From NCBI RefSeq assembly GCF_900184245.1, contig NZ_FXXB01000008.1:868001-932000 (forward strand): a stretch of 64,000 nucleotides of DNA, read 5' to 3'. Shown here one piece after another: positions 38,001 to 47,215 of this stretch. Under the pieces are notes generated by a model. That model was not told the origin of the DNA and ran no database searches. It worked only from the letters and a program-made list of their open reading frames with translations. The DNA comes from Brachybacterium massiliense (GTDB lineage Bacteria > Actinomycetota > Actinomycetes > Actinomycetales > Dermabacteraceae). The position numbers and the translations under genes are program-made. Within the stretch, counting starts at the first letter, position 1. The number at the start of each line of letters is the position of its first letter.

Positions 38001-39077
38001 TCAGTCGTTGTAGCGGCGGAAGGTGTCGAGATCCTTCTTCGCCGAATAGGGCACCAGGCCCTCCTCGTGGGCGTACCCGAAGCCGATCAGCATGATGACG
38101 CGGTCGCTGGTGTCGAGCTTCAGGCGGCGCTGCATCTTCGCCTCGAGCGGCTCGAAGTCCGGCCAGTTGATGACGGTCGAGCTCAGGCCCAGGGTCTCGA
38201 GCGCGAGGATGAACTGCATCGAGGCGAGCGAGCCGTCCACGTAGATCGCGTGGCGGTCGCGGGGGCTGAAGTAGGACTCGAGCTTGCCGACGACTACGGC
38301 GATGGCGGGGATGTTCTCCGCGTAGCCGGCGGTGCCGAAGGGGATCTGGGCGATCTCGCGGGCGAGCTCGGGATCGTCGTAGACGCGGAACTCGTAGGGG
38401 ATGCGATTGCAGGCGGTCGGCGCCTGGCGGGCCAGCAGCAGAGCCTTGTCGATCAGCTCCCGCTCGACCGGGCGCTGCTCGTACCAGCGCACGCTGCGGC
38501 GCTGGAGGACGAGCTTCTCGAGGTCGTCGTAGCCCAGGTCGCTGAGCTGCTCCTTGGGGTGGGGGATCTTGCCCGTCGGCTCAGCGTCGTAGGGCGCGGA
38601 CTCGAAGCGGGCGCGGGCGGCCTCGACCGTCCTGTCGGTGCGTGCGGAGACGGCGAAGTACTCGCTGAGCACATCGTGCGCCCAGTCCAGCTCCGGCTGG
38701 TCGATCGTGCCCGGGGCCGAGCACTGCTGCGCCACGGCGGCCTCATAGAACTCGATCGTCTCGGTGATGTAGTCGCGGGCGAACACGTCCCGGCGGGGCC
38801 GCATCGTCAGGCCCTTCTCGAGACGGTGCACGTTGCGGCGCAGCTCGACGTGCGTGGTGCGGGCGGTGCTCTTGTTGCGGTAGTAGTTGCGCCGGCCGCG
38901 CAGCACCGCGGACTGCTCGCGGTTGAAGGCGAGGAAGTTCCCGGTGAAGAACACGTGGGTGAGGACCCGGCTGGAGCCGAAGCTCTCGAGGAAGCCGCGG
39001 TTGACGACCTCGTAGGTGCGGCGGATCCAGGTGATCGCGAGCAGGTTCTTCGCTATCGTCTTGAGCTTGTTCAGCAC
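38001..39077 (-). CDS. Nitroreductase-like flavoprotein of a polysaccharide locus
   Basis: Protein of about 358 aa. The C-terminal 190 residues form a nitroreductase fold: LVLQRRSVRWYEQRPVERELI, LLARQAPTACNRIPYEFRVY, and DGSLASMQFILALETLGL, which form the FMN site, then the closing LIGFGYAHEE. The first 165 residues are a distinct helical region (LRRNVHRLEKGLTMRPRRDVF), not found in simple nitroreductases. It lies one base downstream of the flippase-like gene on the same strand, next to a pyruvyltransferase, an association seen for such long proteins in polysaccharide loci. The substrate is unknown. I use the GTG at 39077 (GGGAGA upstream); a GTG at 39113 is the alternative. Confidence 0.75.
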   Translation of the reverse strand: MLNKLKTIAKNLLAITWIRRTYEVVNRGFLESFGSSRVLTHVFFTGNFLAFNREQSAVLRGRRNYYRNKSTARTTHVELRRNVHRLEKGLTMRPRRDVFARDYITETIEFYEAAVAQQCSAPGTIDQPELDWAHDVLSEYFAVSARTDRTVEAARARFESAPYDAEPTGKIPHPKEQLSDLGYDDLEKLVLQRRSVRWYEQRPVERELIDKALLLARQAPTACNRIPYEFRVYDDPELAREIAQIPFGTAGYAENIPAIAVVVGKLESYFSPRDRHAIYVDGSLASMQFILALETLGLSSTVINWPDFEPLEAKMQRRLKLDTSDRVIMLIGFGYAHEEGLVPYSAKKDLDTFRRYND

Positions 39078-39408
39078 ACGGTCTCCCAATGAATGATGAG
39101 CAGGAATCCCCACGGATCCTGGAACGGCGAAGCGGCGTCGAGCGACGACTCTGCCGTGGCATCCCGGAGAAGGCGCCGGGACACGAGCTCTCGAGGCGGT
39201 CGAACGATCCTCCGTCGAGCCTTGTCCAGGCTACCTGCCGCCAGGAGGCATCAAGCTTTCGCCACCTCACATCGCACGGTGGTTCGATCACACTTCACCA
39301 ACCATTCACTCGAGTCATTCTGCCGGGACCGCGGCTGATCTCGGAGGTGCCCGCCGCCACGGCAGACGCCGCCCCGTCGGCTGCGGGAGTGCTTGTAAGC
39401 TCGCTCCC
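39078..39408. other. 331-base divergent intergenic region
   Basis: Between the divergent nitroreductase-like and UDP-sugar dehydrogenase genes. It is less GC-rich in the middle (around 39245-39320) and probably carries both promoters. No gene, repeat or clear operator was recognised. A short upstream extension of the nitroreductase gene (to 39113) would shorten it. Confidence 0.4.
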
Positions 39409-40725
39409 ATGAGAATCAGCATCATCGGGTGCGGGTACCTGGGCGCCGTGTACGCGGCTTCGATGGCCTCGATCGGCCACGACGTCCTGGGCCTGGACGT
39501 GGACCAGAAGAAGATCGATGACCTGGGTCAGGGCATCGCCCCCTTCCATGAGCCGGGCTTCGGGAAGGTGCTCACCGAGGCTCTCGACTCCGGGCGTCTG
39601 CGCTTCTCGACCGACTACTCCCAAGCCGCCGACTACACCGCCCACGTGATCTGTGTGGGCACCCCGCAGCAGATCGACTCCGCGGGCGCGGACCTCACCT
39701 ACGTCCACGCCGCGGTCGACTCCCTGATCCCCCATCTGGCGGATGATCACGTGGTGCTGGGCCGTTCGACCGTGCCCGTCGGCACCGCCGCCTCGCTGCT
39801 CGAGCGTCTGCGCGCCGCCGGCGTGAAGTCGCCCCTGGCCTGGAACCCGGAGTTCCTGCGCGAGGGCTTCGCGGTCAAGGACACCCTCCACCCCGACCGC
39901 ATCGTCTACGGCCTGCCCGAGGATCCCGCCGAGGCGGCCCGCGCCCGCGAGGTGCTCGATGAGATCTACGCCCCGATGCTCGAGGTGGAGACCCCGCTGG
40001 TGGTGGGCAACTATGCCACCGCCGAGCTGGTGAAGGTCTCCGCGAACTCCTTCCTGGCCACCAAGATCTCCTTCATCAACGCGGTCGCGGAGGTGTGCGA
40101 GGCCACCGGCGCGGATGTCTCCGTGATCGCCGAGGCGATCGGACTGGATGACCGCATCGGCCCGAAGTTCCTGCGCGCCGGGATCGGCTTCGGCGGCGGC
40201 TGCCTGCCCAAGGACATCCGCGCCTTCATGGCGCGCGCCGGAGAGCTCGGCGTGACCCAGGCGCTCGGCTTCCTGCGCGAGGTCGACCACGTCAACAACC
40301 GTCGGCGCGACCATGTCGTGAACATGACCCGCAAGGCGCTCGGCGGCACCTTCACCGGCAAGCGCATCGCCGTGCTCGGCGCCGCCTTCAAACCCGATTC
40401 CGACGACACCCGCCAGTCCCCCGCGCTCTACATCGCCTCGAAGCTCTCGGGCCGCGGCGCGGACGTGGTGGTCACCGATCCAGCGGCCAACCAGCGAGTC
40501 CATGCCGAGCGTCCCAACCTCGCCGTCGCCGAGGACGCCTACGCCGCCGCAGCCGGTGCGGACATCGTGCTGCTGCTGACGGAGTGGCAGGAGTTCAAGG
40601 ACCTCGACCCGGTCAAACTGGCCGAGGTCGTGGCCGCTCCGCGCATGATCGACGGTCGCAACGTGCTGGATCCCGCCCGGTGGCGGGCGGCCGGCTGGGA
40701 CTACCAGTCGATGGGCCGGCCCTGA
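39409..40725 (+). CDS. UDP-glucose/GDP-mannose dehydrogenase family protein
   Basis: NAD-dependent four-electron oxidoreductase (438 aa) that turns a nucleotide sugar into a uronic acid donor, most likely UDP-glucose to UDP-glucuronate. The Rossmann motif is IIGCGYLGAVYA; the catalytic Cys265 is in GFGGGCLPKDIRAF, and the central helix ELVKVSANSFLATKISFIN and the C-terminal AAFKPDSDDTRQSPALYIASKL are conserved. Length is normal. It is the precursor supply gene at the edge of the second surface-glycan cluster, followed 51 bases later by an O-acyltransferase gene on the same strand. The precise sugar substrate is inferred. Confidence 0.93.
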   Translation: MRISIIGCGYLGAVYAASMASIGHDVLGLDVDQKKIDDLGQGIAPFHEPGFGKVLTEALDSGRLRFSTDYSQAADYTAHVICVGTPQQIDSAGADLTYVHAAVDSLIPHLADDHVVLGRSTVPVGTAASLLERLRAAGVKSPLAWNPEFLREGFAVKDTLHPDRIVYGLPEDPAEAARAREVLDEIYAPMLEVETPLVVGNYATAELVKVSANSFLATKISFINAVAEVCEATGADVSVIAEAIGLDDRIGPKFLRAGIGFGGGCLPKDIRAFMARAGELGVTQALGFLREVDHVNNRRRDHVVNMTRKALGGTFTGKRIAVLGAAFKPDSDDTRQSPALYIASKLSGRGADVVVTDPAANQRVHAERPNLAVAEDAYAAAAGADIVLLLTEWQEFKDLDPVKLAEVVAAPRMIDGRNVLDPARWRAAGWDYQSMGRP

Positions 40726-40776
40726 CCGCGGGCTGAGCCCCGCGGCACGTCGCCGTCCGAGAACCGAGGATCGTCC

Positions 40777-43224
40777 ATGCACGCGGGAGACCGTGAGCCG
40801 TCACCCCAGCAGCCCGGAGAGCCCGGGGAGCCCGGGGATTCCGCGTCGCGCCGACGCGGTCCTCGCCCTGCCCCCACGCCGGAGGCGGCCTCCCCCTGGC
40901 TGCAGGACGCGATCGAGCCTCCGCTGCGCACGCGCAGCCGGCTCGAGGACTGGCTGAGCGGCCCGCAGGTCTCGCAGTCCACCTCGCTCGAGGACTGGCT
41001 GCAGGGCCCGATCGAGCAGCACAGCGAGCAGGAGGCCGAGGACGCCTGGTCCACCAGCGGCTCCATCTCGGGCACCCACCACGGTGGGGAGCCTGGCCCC
41101 GGCGGGGCCGACGCACCACCCGGCGGCGAGGAACCGGGCGCGCGTCCCCGCCCGGTGTTCCGGGCCGAGCTGCACGGGCTGCGCGCCGTTGCACTGGGCC
41201 TGGTGGCGGTCTACCACGTCTGGTTCGGCCGGGTCTCCGGCGGCGTGGACGTGTTCCTGTTCCTCTCGGCGTTCTTCCTCACCGGTACCTTCGTGCGCCG
41301 GCTGGAGAGCGGCCGTCCGCTGGGGATCCCGCGCTACTGGCTGCACACCTTCAAGCGCCTGATGCCCCCCGCCGCGGTGACGATCCTGCTGACGCTGCTG
41401 GGGACCTGGCTGCTGCTGCCCTCCTCCGCCTGGCCCTCGCTGATGGAGCAGGCGGTGGCCTCGGCCGCCTATGTCCAGAACGCTCTGCTGGTGCTGATGC
41501 AGGTGGACTACCAGTCGCACGACGCCGGCGCCTCCTCCCCGCTGCAGCACTTCTGGTCGCTGAGCGTGCAGGGGCAGGCGTTCCTGGTGTGGCCGCTGCT
41601 GTTCGCGCTGGTGCTGCCCTTCGCGCGGCGCGGCCGCGGGGTGCGCCTGCCCCTGCTGGTGATGGTGCTGGTGATCGGCGGGGCCTCGCTGGCCTGGTCG
41701 GTGGTGTCCACGCAGTTCCAGCAGCCGATCGCCTACTTCGACACCGGGGCCCGGCTGTGGGAGTTCGCGGCGGGCTCGCTGCTGGCACTGACCCTGCCCG
41801 CGATCGACCGGCTCACCGCCGCGGCCCGGCCGGAGTACGAGGGCCCGCCGCGCTTCCGCGTGCTGCGCACCCTGCTGGGCTGGGCGGGGATCGCGGGGCT
41901 GCTGGCCGTCGGGATCGTGCTGGACGTCTCCTCGCAGTTCCCGGGCTGGATGGCGGCGCTGCCGCTGGCCGCCGCCGGCGCCGTGGTGGTGGCCGGACAC
42001 TCGGGCACCCGCTGGGGTGTGGACCGGCTGCTGTCCACCCGCCCGGCCGCGTTCTTCGGCGACATCTCCTACGCCCTGTACCTGGTGCACTGGCCGCTGC
42101 TGGTGTTCTGGCTGCAGCACAGCGACCAGGAGCGCGCCGGGGCGCTCGACGGGCTGGTGGTGCTCACCGTCTCGGTGCTGCTGGCCTGGGTGCTGACCCG
42201 CCTGGTCGATGCGCCGATCCGCCGCTCGGACTGGCTCGAGGCGCGCCCCTGGAGGGCGCTGACCGCGGTGGCGGCGAGCTTCGCGCTGGTGGCGGGCACG
42301 GCCGCGGGCTGGTCCTACTCGCTCGAGCGCGGCACCCCCGAGGAGCCTGTCGCGTCGGCGACCCCGGTCCTCCCCACCGACGAGGTGGTCACGCAGGCGC
42401 CAGCCGAGATCCTGCCGCGCGGCTACGAGCGCGACCAGCAGTGGCCGAACCTGCCCCAGCGCTGCGAGGGCTCCTACGCCCCGGAGGGCCCCTTCGACAA
42501 CGTCACCTGCCAGCAGCTGCTGCCCGACGGCGCCGAGTCCGAGGGCCTGGTGGTCGTGGTGGGCAGCTCCCATGCCCGCCAGTGGATCCCCGCGATCCTT
42601 CCGTGGGTGCAGGAGAACGACCTGCAGCTGGTGAACCTGCACATGGACGGCTGCAACTTCATGCCGGGCGTCTCACGCGGCGAGTACTGCGCCGGCTACG
42701 AGGAGTACGCCCTGACCTACATCGACACGATGCAGCCCGACGTCGTGCTCACCACCTCGACGGTGACCCGCACGGACTCCGCGCAGGAGGAGACCCCCGA
42801 GGGGATGGTCAACGCGATCGCGGAGCTCACCGGGCGCGGCATCGACGTGATCAGCGTGCGCGACAACCCGCGCTGGGAGCAGGACCTGTTCGAGTGCGCG
42901 GAGGAGGTCATCGAGGAGGGCGGCACCCCGGTGGACGCCGATATCGCCTGCGGCGCGGACATCGCCGAGAAGCACGCGCCGGAGAACCCGGCCGAGGTGC
43001 TCGAGCCGGTCGAGGGCGGCGGCAGCCTGACCCTGGTGGACCTCACCGCGCAGATCTGCCCCGAGCAGCGCTGCTCCCCGGTCCTCGGTGACACCTACGT
43101 CTACCTCGATGACGACCACCTCACCCGGCGCTTCGTCGAGCAGGCCCTCGCACCGCCGATGACGGAGATTCTCTCCGGCCCCGACGGGCCGCGCAGCATC
43201 CAGGAGCTCGCGGCGTCGGGCTGA
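40777..43224 (+). CDS. Acyltransferase-3/SGNH surface-glycan O-acetylase (OafA-like)
   Basis: Integral membrane acyltransferase (815 aa) predicted to O-acetylate a cell-surface glycan. A 125-residue disordered cytoplasmic tail contains a repeated motif (RLEDWLSGP, SLEDWLQGP). The AT3 domain follows (FRAELHGLRAVALGLVAVYH, then FLFLSAFFLTGTFVRRL and HFWSLSVQGQAFLVWPL), with about 11 helices to residue 505. The outer SGNH domain runs to the end: VVVVGSSHARQWIP (Ser of the hydrolase block), and DDDHLTRRFVEQAL carrying the Asp-x-x-His pair. This AT3-SGNH fusion is the OafA/PatA type. A position next to the UDP-sugar dehydrogenase suggests the same glycan as target. Confidence 0.92.
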   Translation: MHAGDREPSPQQPGEPGEPGDSASRRRGPRPAPTPEAASPWLQDAIEPPLRTRSRLEDWLSGPQVSQSTSLEDWLQGPIEQHSEQEAEDAWSTSGSISGTHHGGEPGPGGADAPPGGEEPGARPRPVFRAELHGLRAVALGLVAVYHVWFGRVSGGVDVFLFLSAFFLTGTFVRRLESGRPLGIPRYWLHTFKRLMPPAAVTILLTLLGTWLLLPSSAWPSLMEQAVASAAYVQNALLVLMQVDYQSHDAGASSPLQHFWSLSVQGQAFLVWPLLFALVLPFARRGRGVRLPLLVMVLVIGGASLAWSVVSTQFQQPIAYFDTGARLWEFAAGSLLALTLPAIDRLTAAARPEYEGPPRFRVLRTLLGWAGIAGLLAVGIVLDVSSQFPGWMAALPLAAAGAVVVAGHSGTRWGVDRLLSTRPAAFFGDISYALYLVHWPLLVFWLQHSDQERAGALDGLVVLTVSVLLAWVLTRLVDAPIRRSDWLEARPWRALTAVAASFALVAGTAAGWSYSLERGTPEEPVASATPVLPTDEVVTQAPAEILPRGYERDQQWPNLPQRCEGSYAPEGPFDNVTCQQLLPDGAESEGLVVVVGSSHARQWIPAILPWVQENDLQLVNLHMDGCNFMPGVSRGEYCAGYEEYALTYIDTMQPDVVLTTSTVTRTDSAQEETPEGMVNAIAELTGRGIDVISVRDNPRWEQDLFECAEEVIEEGGTPVDADIACGADIAEKHAPENPAEVLEPVEGGGSLTLVDLTAQICPEQRCSPVLGDTYVYLDDDHLTRRFVEQALAPPMTEILSGPDGPRSIQELAASG

Positions 43225-43325
43225 GCCCTGTGGAGGGATCCGTCGGGGGCGGCGTCCGCACCGGCTCCCGTCGGCGCGTGTCCACACCAGCCCCACCGGC
43301 GCGGCGCCGATGATTGAATGACCGG

Positions 43326-44660
43326 GTGACTCATGCACCTCGCCACTCCTCCTCCCCCGCCGCTCCCTCGCCCCGCGCACGGGCCCACGCCCTGGATCTC
43401 GGGGCCTTCGTCACCGCCTCCCCCTCCTCCTTCCACGCCGCCCATGAGGCCGCCCGACGGCTCGAGGCCGCAGGCTTCACCGCGCTGCTCGAGACGGACG
43501 CCTGGGACGCGGCTGCCGTGGCCGGGGACCGTTTCGTGCTGCGCGACGGCTCGCTGATCGCCTGGTCGGCCCCCGAGGGCGCGGATTTCGCCTCCCCCTT
43601 CCGGATCGTCGGCTCCCACACCGACTCCCCTGCCCTGAAGCTCAAGCCGAACCCGCAGCTCGGCGCCGAGGACCTCTCCCAGGTGGGCGTCGAGATCTAC
43701 GGCGGCCCGCTGCTGAACTCCTGGCTGGATCGCGAGCTGCGGATGGCGGGCCGACTCGCCCTCGCCGACGGCAGCACCGTGCTGGTGGACACCCCCGGGC
43801 TGCTGCGCGTCCCGCAGCTGGCCGTGCACCTGGACCGTGCGGTGAACAAGGACGGCCTGCAGCTGGATCCGCAGCGGCACATGCAGCCGATCATCGGCTT
43901 CGCCCCCACTGACGTGCTCGAGATCCTCGCCCACCACGCCGGGGTCTCACGCCACGAGGTCGTGGGCCTGGACGTGGTGACGGTCGATGCCCAGGAGCCG
44001 GCGCTGTTCGGTGCCGACGAGGAGTTCCTCGCCTCGGGCCGGCTGGACAACCTCAGCTCGGTGCACGCCGAGGTGGAGGCCCTGATCGAGGTCGCCGCCG
44101 CTCCGCGCCCGCCGGCGATGGACGGTCCCTCCCCGATCGCGCTGATGGTCGCGAACGACCATGAGGAGGTGGGCTCTGCGACCCGTTCGGGCGCCGCCGG
44201 GCCGTTCCTCGAGGACGTGCTGGTGCGCGTCCATGCGGCGCTCGGCGGGGATGAGTCCAGTCGCCGACGGGTGCTGGCCTCCTCGATGGTGCTCTCGGCC
44301 GACGCCGGCCATGCCGCGCATCCGAACTACCCCGAGCGTCATGACCCCGTGACCCGCCCGCGACTGGGCGAGGGGCCGATGCTGAAGATCAACGCGCAGC
44401 AGCGCTATGCGACCGATGCGGTGGGGATCGCGGCCTTCGTCGGCGCCTGCGAGCGGGCCGGGGTGCCGCATCAGCACTTCGTCTCGAACAACGCGATGCC
44501 GTGCGGGTCCACGATCGGACCGATCACTGCGACCCGTCTGGGCATGACCACGATCGACGTGGGCATCACGCTGCTGTCGATGCACTCGGCCCGCGAGATG
44601 TGCGCGACCGCGGATCCGCTGCTGCTGCAGCAGGCTTGCGTATCCTTCCTGCACGGCTGA
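43326..44660 (+). CDS. M18 family aminopeptidase
   Basis: Cytoplasmic dinuclear-zinc aminopeptidase (444 aa from the GTG at 43326; an upstream TTG at 43314 is possible), usually preferring Asp/Glu or hydrophobic N termini. The metal ligands and neighbours are seen in FRIVGSHTDSPALKLKPNP (His), ASGRLDNLSSVHAEVEAL (Asp), NDHEEVGSATRSGA (Glu pair), LSADAGHAAHPNYPERHDP (Asp) and TLLSMHSAREM (last His). Length matches the family. It is a single gene convergent with a small minus-strand gene. Confidence 0.93.
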   Translation: MTHAPRHSSSPAAPSPRARAHALDLGAFVTASPSSFHAAHEAARRLEAAGFTALLETDAWDAAAVAGDRFVLRDGSLIAWSAPEGADFASPFRIVGSHTDSPALKLKPNPQLGAEDLSQVGVEIYGGPLLNSWLDRELRMAGRLALADGSTVLVDTPGLLRVPQLAVHLDRAVNKDGLQLDPQRHMQPIIGFAPTDVLEILAHHAGVSRHEVVGLDVVTVDAQEPALFGADEEFLASGRLDNLSSVHAEVEALIEVAAAPRPPAMDGPSPIALMVANDHEEVGSATRSGAAGPFLEDVLVRVHAALGGDESSRRRVLASSMVLSADAGHAAHPNYPERHDPVTRPRLGEGPMLKINAQQRYATDAVGIAAFVGACERAGVPHQHFVSNNAMPCGSTIGPITATRLGMTTIDVGITLLSMHSAREMCATADPLLLQQACVSFLHG

Positions 44661-44747
44661 GCCGCTCGGCGGTCCTGGTCTGCTGAGCGGGTCAGCTGAG
44701 CGGATGGGCTGAGCAGGTCAGTGCGCGAGCGGGCTGAGCGGCTGCGC

Positions 44748-45077
44748 TCAGCTCTTCGCGGCGTCCGCCTCCGGGCCCGTGCCCGGGCTCTGGTCGCCGG
44801 CGTCGACGTCGCCGGCGCGGAACCCGATGTCGCGCACCGTCTCCACGGCGGCACGGGCCCGGGTGACCGAGTCGTGGTCCGGTCCATGATGGCGCCGGGC
44901 GTCCTTCAGCAGCTCCTCGACCTGGTAGTACGCATCGTCGAGGTGGCCGGACTCCGCGGTCGCCTCGGCGAGCTCCGCGCGCAGCTCGATCGCTTCGGGG
45001 GTGAGGGACTCGCCGTGCTCGAGCAGGTCGAGCAGGCGACGGGTGGCGTCGTGGACGCGCTGCTGCGGGGTGCTCAT
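44748..45077 (-). CDS. Small helical (TPR-like) hypothetical protein
   Basis: Uncharacterised 109-aa protein. It is helical, with two helix pairs reminiscent of a TPR (LTPEAIELRAELAEATAESG followed by DDAYYQVEELLKDARRHHG), and a disordered Asp/Gly tail. The ATG at 45077 follows a strong AGGAGG site; the longer open frame upstream is not used. Divergent from the next gene by 76 bases. Function unknown. Confidence 0.75.
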   Translation of the reverse strand: MSTPQQRVHDATRRLLDLLEHGESLTPEAIELRAELAEATAESGHLDDAYYQVEELLKDARRHHGPDHDSVTRARAAVETVRDIGFRAGDVDAGDQSPGTGPEADAAKS

Positions 45078-45153
45078 CGGGGTTCCTCCTGGGGTCGGTG
45101 CAGTACTCCCGGATCCTACGCGGTGGCCGCGTGAGCAGTACTCTGTGCAGGCC

Positions 45154-45594
45154 ATGGAGATCAACCCCTACGAGTCGCGTCTGCGCATGCTGCAGCAGAT
45201 CGACGGGGTGCAGATGCAGCGCGAGGCGGCCCCGGATGAGGAGACCGCCGGCTGTCCGGGCTGCCCGTACTTCTGGACCTGCCCGGTGCCGCATCGCGGT
45301 GAGGAGGTTCGCGCGCCCGAGGAGATCGATCGCGCGGACGTGCCCGAGCAGCTCGGTGCGCGGCGCGAGTTCAGCCCGCGCGATGAGTCCGACGTGGGCT
45401 GGACCGATGAGTGGGTGGGCGAGGACGGCCTGCCGCTCGAGGCCGAGGAGATCGAGACGCTCCGCGCCCAGCAGGCGCAGCTGGCGCAGCAGGCGCGGGC
45501 GTCTCGGGAGCATCCCGAGGAGCTGTCCGGTAGGCACCCCGCAGAGGTCTCCCGCTCGGGCTCCTGGCGCCGACTGTTCCGGCGCCGGCGCTGA
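45154..45594 (+). CDS. Hypothetical protein with a Cys cluster
   Basis: Uncharacterised 146-aa soluble protein. Residues 30-45 contain CPGCPYFWTCPVPH, a C-x2-C-x5-C plus His arrangement that could bind a metal or an Fe-S cluster. It has an acidic middle, a Gln/Ala coiled region (ETLRAQQAQLAQQARASREH) and a basic end WRRLFRRRR. The start has no strong ribosome site. Its stop codon abuts the stop codon of convergent hemA with no base between them. Closeness to the haem genes may or may not be meaningful. Confidence 0.7.
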   Translation: MEINPYESRLRMLQQIDGVQMQREAAPDEETAGCPGCPYFWTCPVPHRGEEVRAPEEIDRADVPEQLGARREFSPRDESDVGWTDEWVGEDGLPLEAEEIETLRAQQAQLAQQARASREHPEELSGRHPAEVSRSGSWRRLFRRRR

Positions 45595-47211
45595 TCAGCG
45601 CTCGTCGCGAGCGCGCGGCGAGAGGCGGGACGCGGGGAGGCCGGGCGCAGGCGCGTCGACCCCGGAGCCGTGGACCCCAGGAACGTCGGCCGCAGAAGCG
45701 TCCCCCGCAGCGGCACCGACCCCGGACGGGCCGTACCCGGCGGGGCATCCCCCACCGCGCAGCGCGACACGCGCGATGTCGGAGGCGGAGAGACCGGCCA
45801 TGGCGAGCTCCTCCGCCGGAGCGGCCGCGACGTCCGGGGCACCGAGATCCTGGACGACGGGCGGCACGGTGCGGTCCGCGCGCATCCAGCCGGCCGGGGC
45901 GGGGCTCTCCTCACCGCCGTCGATCTCCGCGCCGGAACGTCCCTGACCGGCGGAGATGTCGATCCCGAAGATGGTGTGGAAGGCCTCGACGTAGGCGTCG
46001 GCGTAGCCGGTCTCGGCGAGGTGGCGGGCCCGCTCGGCGGGCTGGTGCATGGCGCGGGCGAGGATGCGGCGCACGGCCCGCTCGAGCTGCTCGGCGGTCT
46101 CCCCGGAGACCTCGCGGCGCATGCGGTCGATCTCGCCGTCGGCCGCATCGAACACCTCACGGCGCAGCGCGGCCATCGCCGGGTCGATCCGGCGCACCTC
46201 CTGCTGGACGCGGAAGGCCTCGACGTTCTCGGCCACGATCGCGCGGGCGGTGGTCAGCGCGGGGTCGTCCTGCGCCTCGGTCTCGAGCTTGAGATCGGAC
46301 AGCCCCAGCACGGTGACGCCCTTGAGATGGCGCACCAGCGGATGCACATCGGAGTGGAGGGCGAGGTCGAGCACGACGGTGCTCCCGGCGCCCAGGAACT
46401 GCTCGGGGAACAGGGAGGTGCCGCGGCCGGAGCAGGCCAGCACCAGATCTGCCCTGCGGATCGCGGCCTCGAGGCCGTCCGCCTCGACGATCTCCACGCC
46501 ATGGCGCTCGGCGAAGCCGGCGGCCCGCCCCGACGGCGAGAACACGCGCACCTGCGAGGCGCCGCGGCGCATCAGCTCCGCCAGACCCAGGCGAGCGTAG
46601 GCGCCGGTGCCGACGATCAGCACCTCCCGGCCCTCGAAGCCGTCGAGCGCGACCGCGGCCCGATCCATCGCGACCGCCGCGCCGCTGCGCCCGGCCGCGC
46701 CCACGGGCGCCTGGGTGGCAACGGACTTCGCGCAGCGGAAGCCGTGCTGGAAGAGGTCGTGGAGCATCGAGGTGGTGCGGCCCTCACGGCGCGCCGCCTC
46801 ATAGGACTGGCGCACCTGGCCGGCGATCTCCGCCTCGCCGAGCACGAGGGAGCGCAGCCCGGAGGTGACCTCGTAGAGGTGCTCGGGCACGGGGGTGTCC
46901 ATCGCCGCGTCGAAGCAGAGGGCGACCACCTCGCGGTCCAGACCACTGGTGCGGGAGACGGCCTCGACGACGAGGTCCACGCTCTCGTGGAAGCGGTCGG
47001 TGTCGAGGTAGACCTCGAGGCGGTTGCAGGTGCTGATCACCACCTCGCCGGCGATGACGGGGGCGGCGCCCGCGGCGACGCGCTCGCTCTGGAGCTCCTC
47101 GATCACGGCCGGGAGGCGCTCCGCTCCGCGGGTGAGCGCGTCGAGCACCTCGAGGTCGAGGTGCTCGTGGGAGGCACGGAGAGCGGCGAGCATGGTGGCC
47201 AGTCTAGGCAT
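45595..47211 (-). CDS. hemA: Glutamyl-tRNA reductase with long C-terminal extension
   Basis: NADPH-dependent reduction of glutamyl-tRNA to glutamate-1-semialdehyde, the first committed step of haem synthesis (about 538 aa). Catalytic Cys62 sits in VISTCNRLEVYLD; the nucleotide motif VLIVGTGAYARLGLAEL and the C-terminal dimerisation helix with VRRILARAMHQPAERARHLAETG are intact. It opens at ATLAALRASHEHLDLEVLDAL-like sequence where others have VVGLSHRTAPVELLE. About 110 residues after the dimerisation domain are Ala/Gly/Pro-rich and appear disordered, which is unusual. The ATG at 47211 is preferred, that at 47193 is possible. Transcribed divergently from hemE across 63 bases. Confidence 0.93.
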   Translation of the reverse strand: MPRLATMLAALRASHEHLDLEVLDALTRGAERLPAVIEELQSERVAAGAAPVIAGEVVISTCNRLEVYLDTDRFHESVDLVVEAVSRTSGLDREVVALCFDAAMDTPVPEHLYEVTSGLRSLVLGEAEIAGQVRQSYEAARREGRTTSMLHDLFQHGFRCAKSVATQAPVGAAGRSGAAVAMDRAAVALDGFEGREVLIVGTGAYARLGLAELMRRGASQVRVFSPSGRAAGFAERHGVEIVEADGLEAAIRRADLVLACSGRGTSLFPEQFLGAGSTVVLDLALHSDVHPLVRHLKGVTVLGLSDLKLETEAQDDPALTTARAIVAENVEAFRVQQEVRRIDPAMAALRREVFDAADGEIDRMRREVSGETAEQLERAVRRILARAMHQPAERARHLAETGYADAYVEAFHTIFGIDISAGQGRSGAEIDGGEESPAPAGWMRADRTVPPVVQDLGAPDVAAAPAEELAMAGLSASDIARVALRGGGCPAGYGPSGVGAAAGDASAADVPGVHGSGVDAPAPGLPASRLSPRARDER

Positions 47212-47215
47212 GCGC

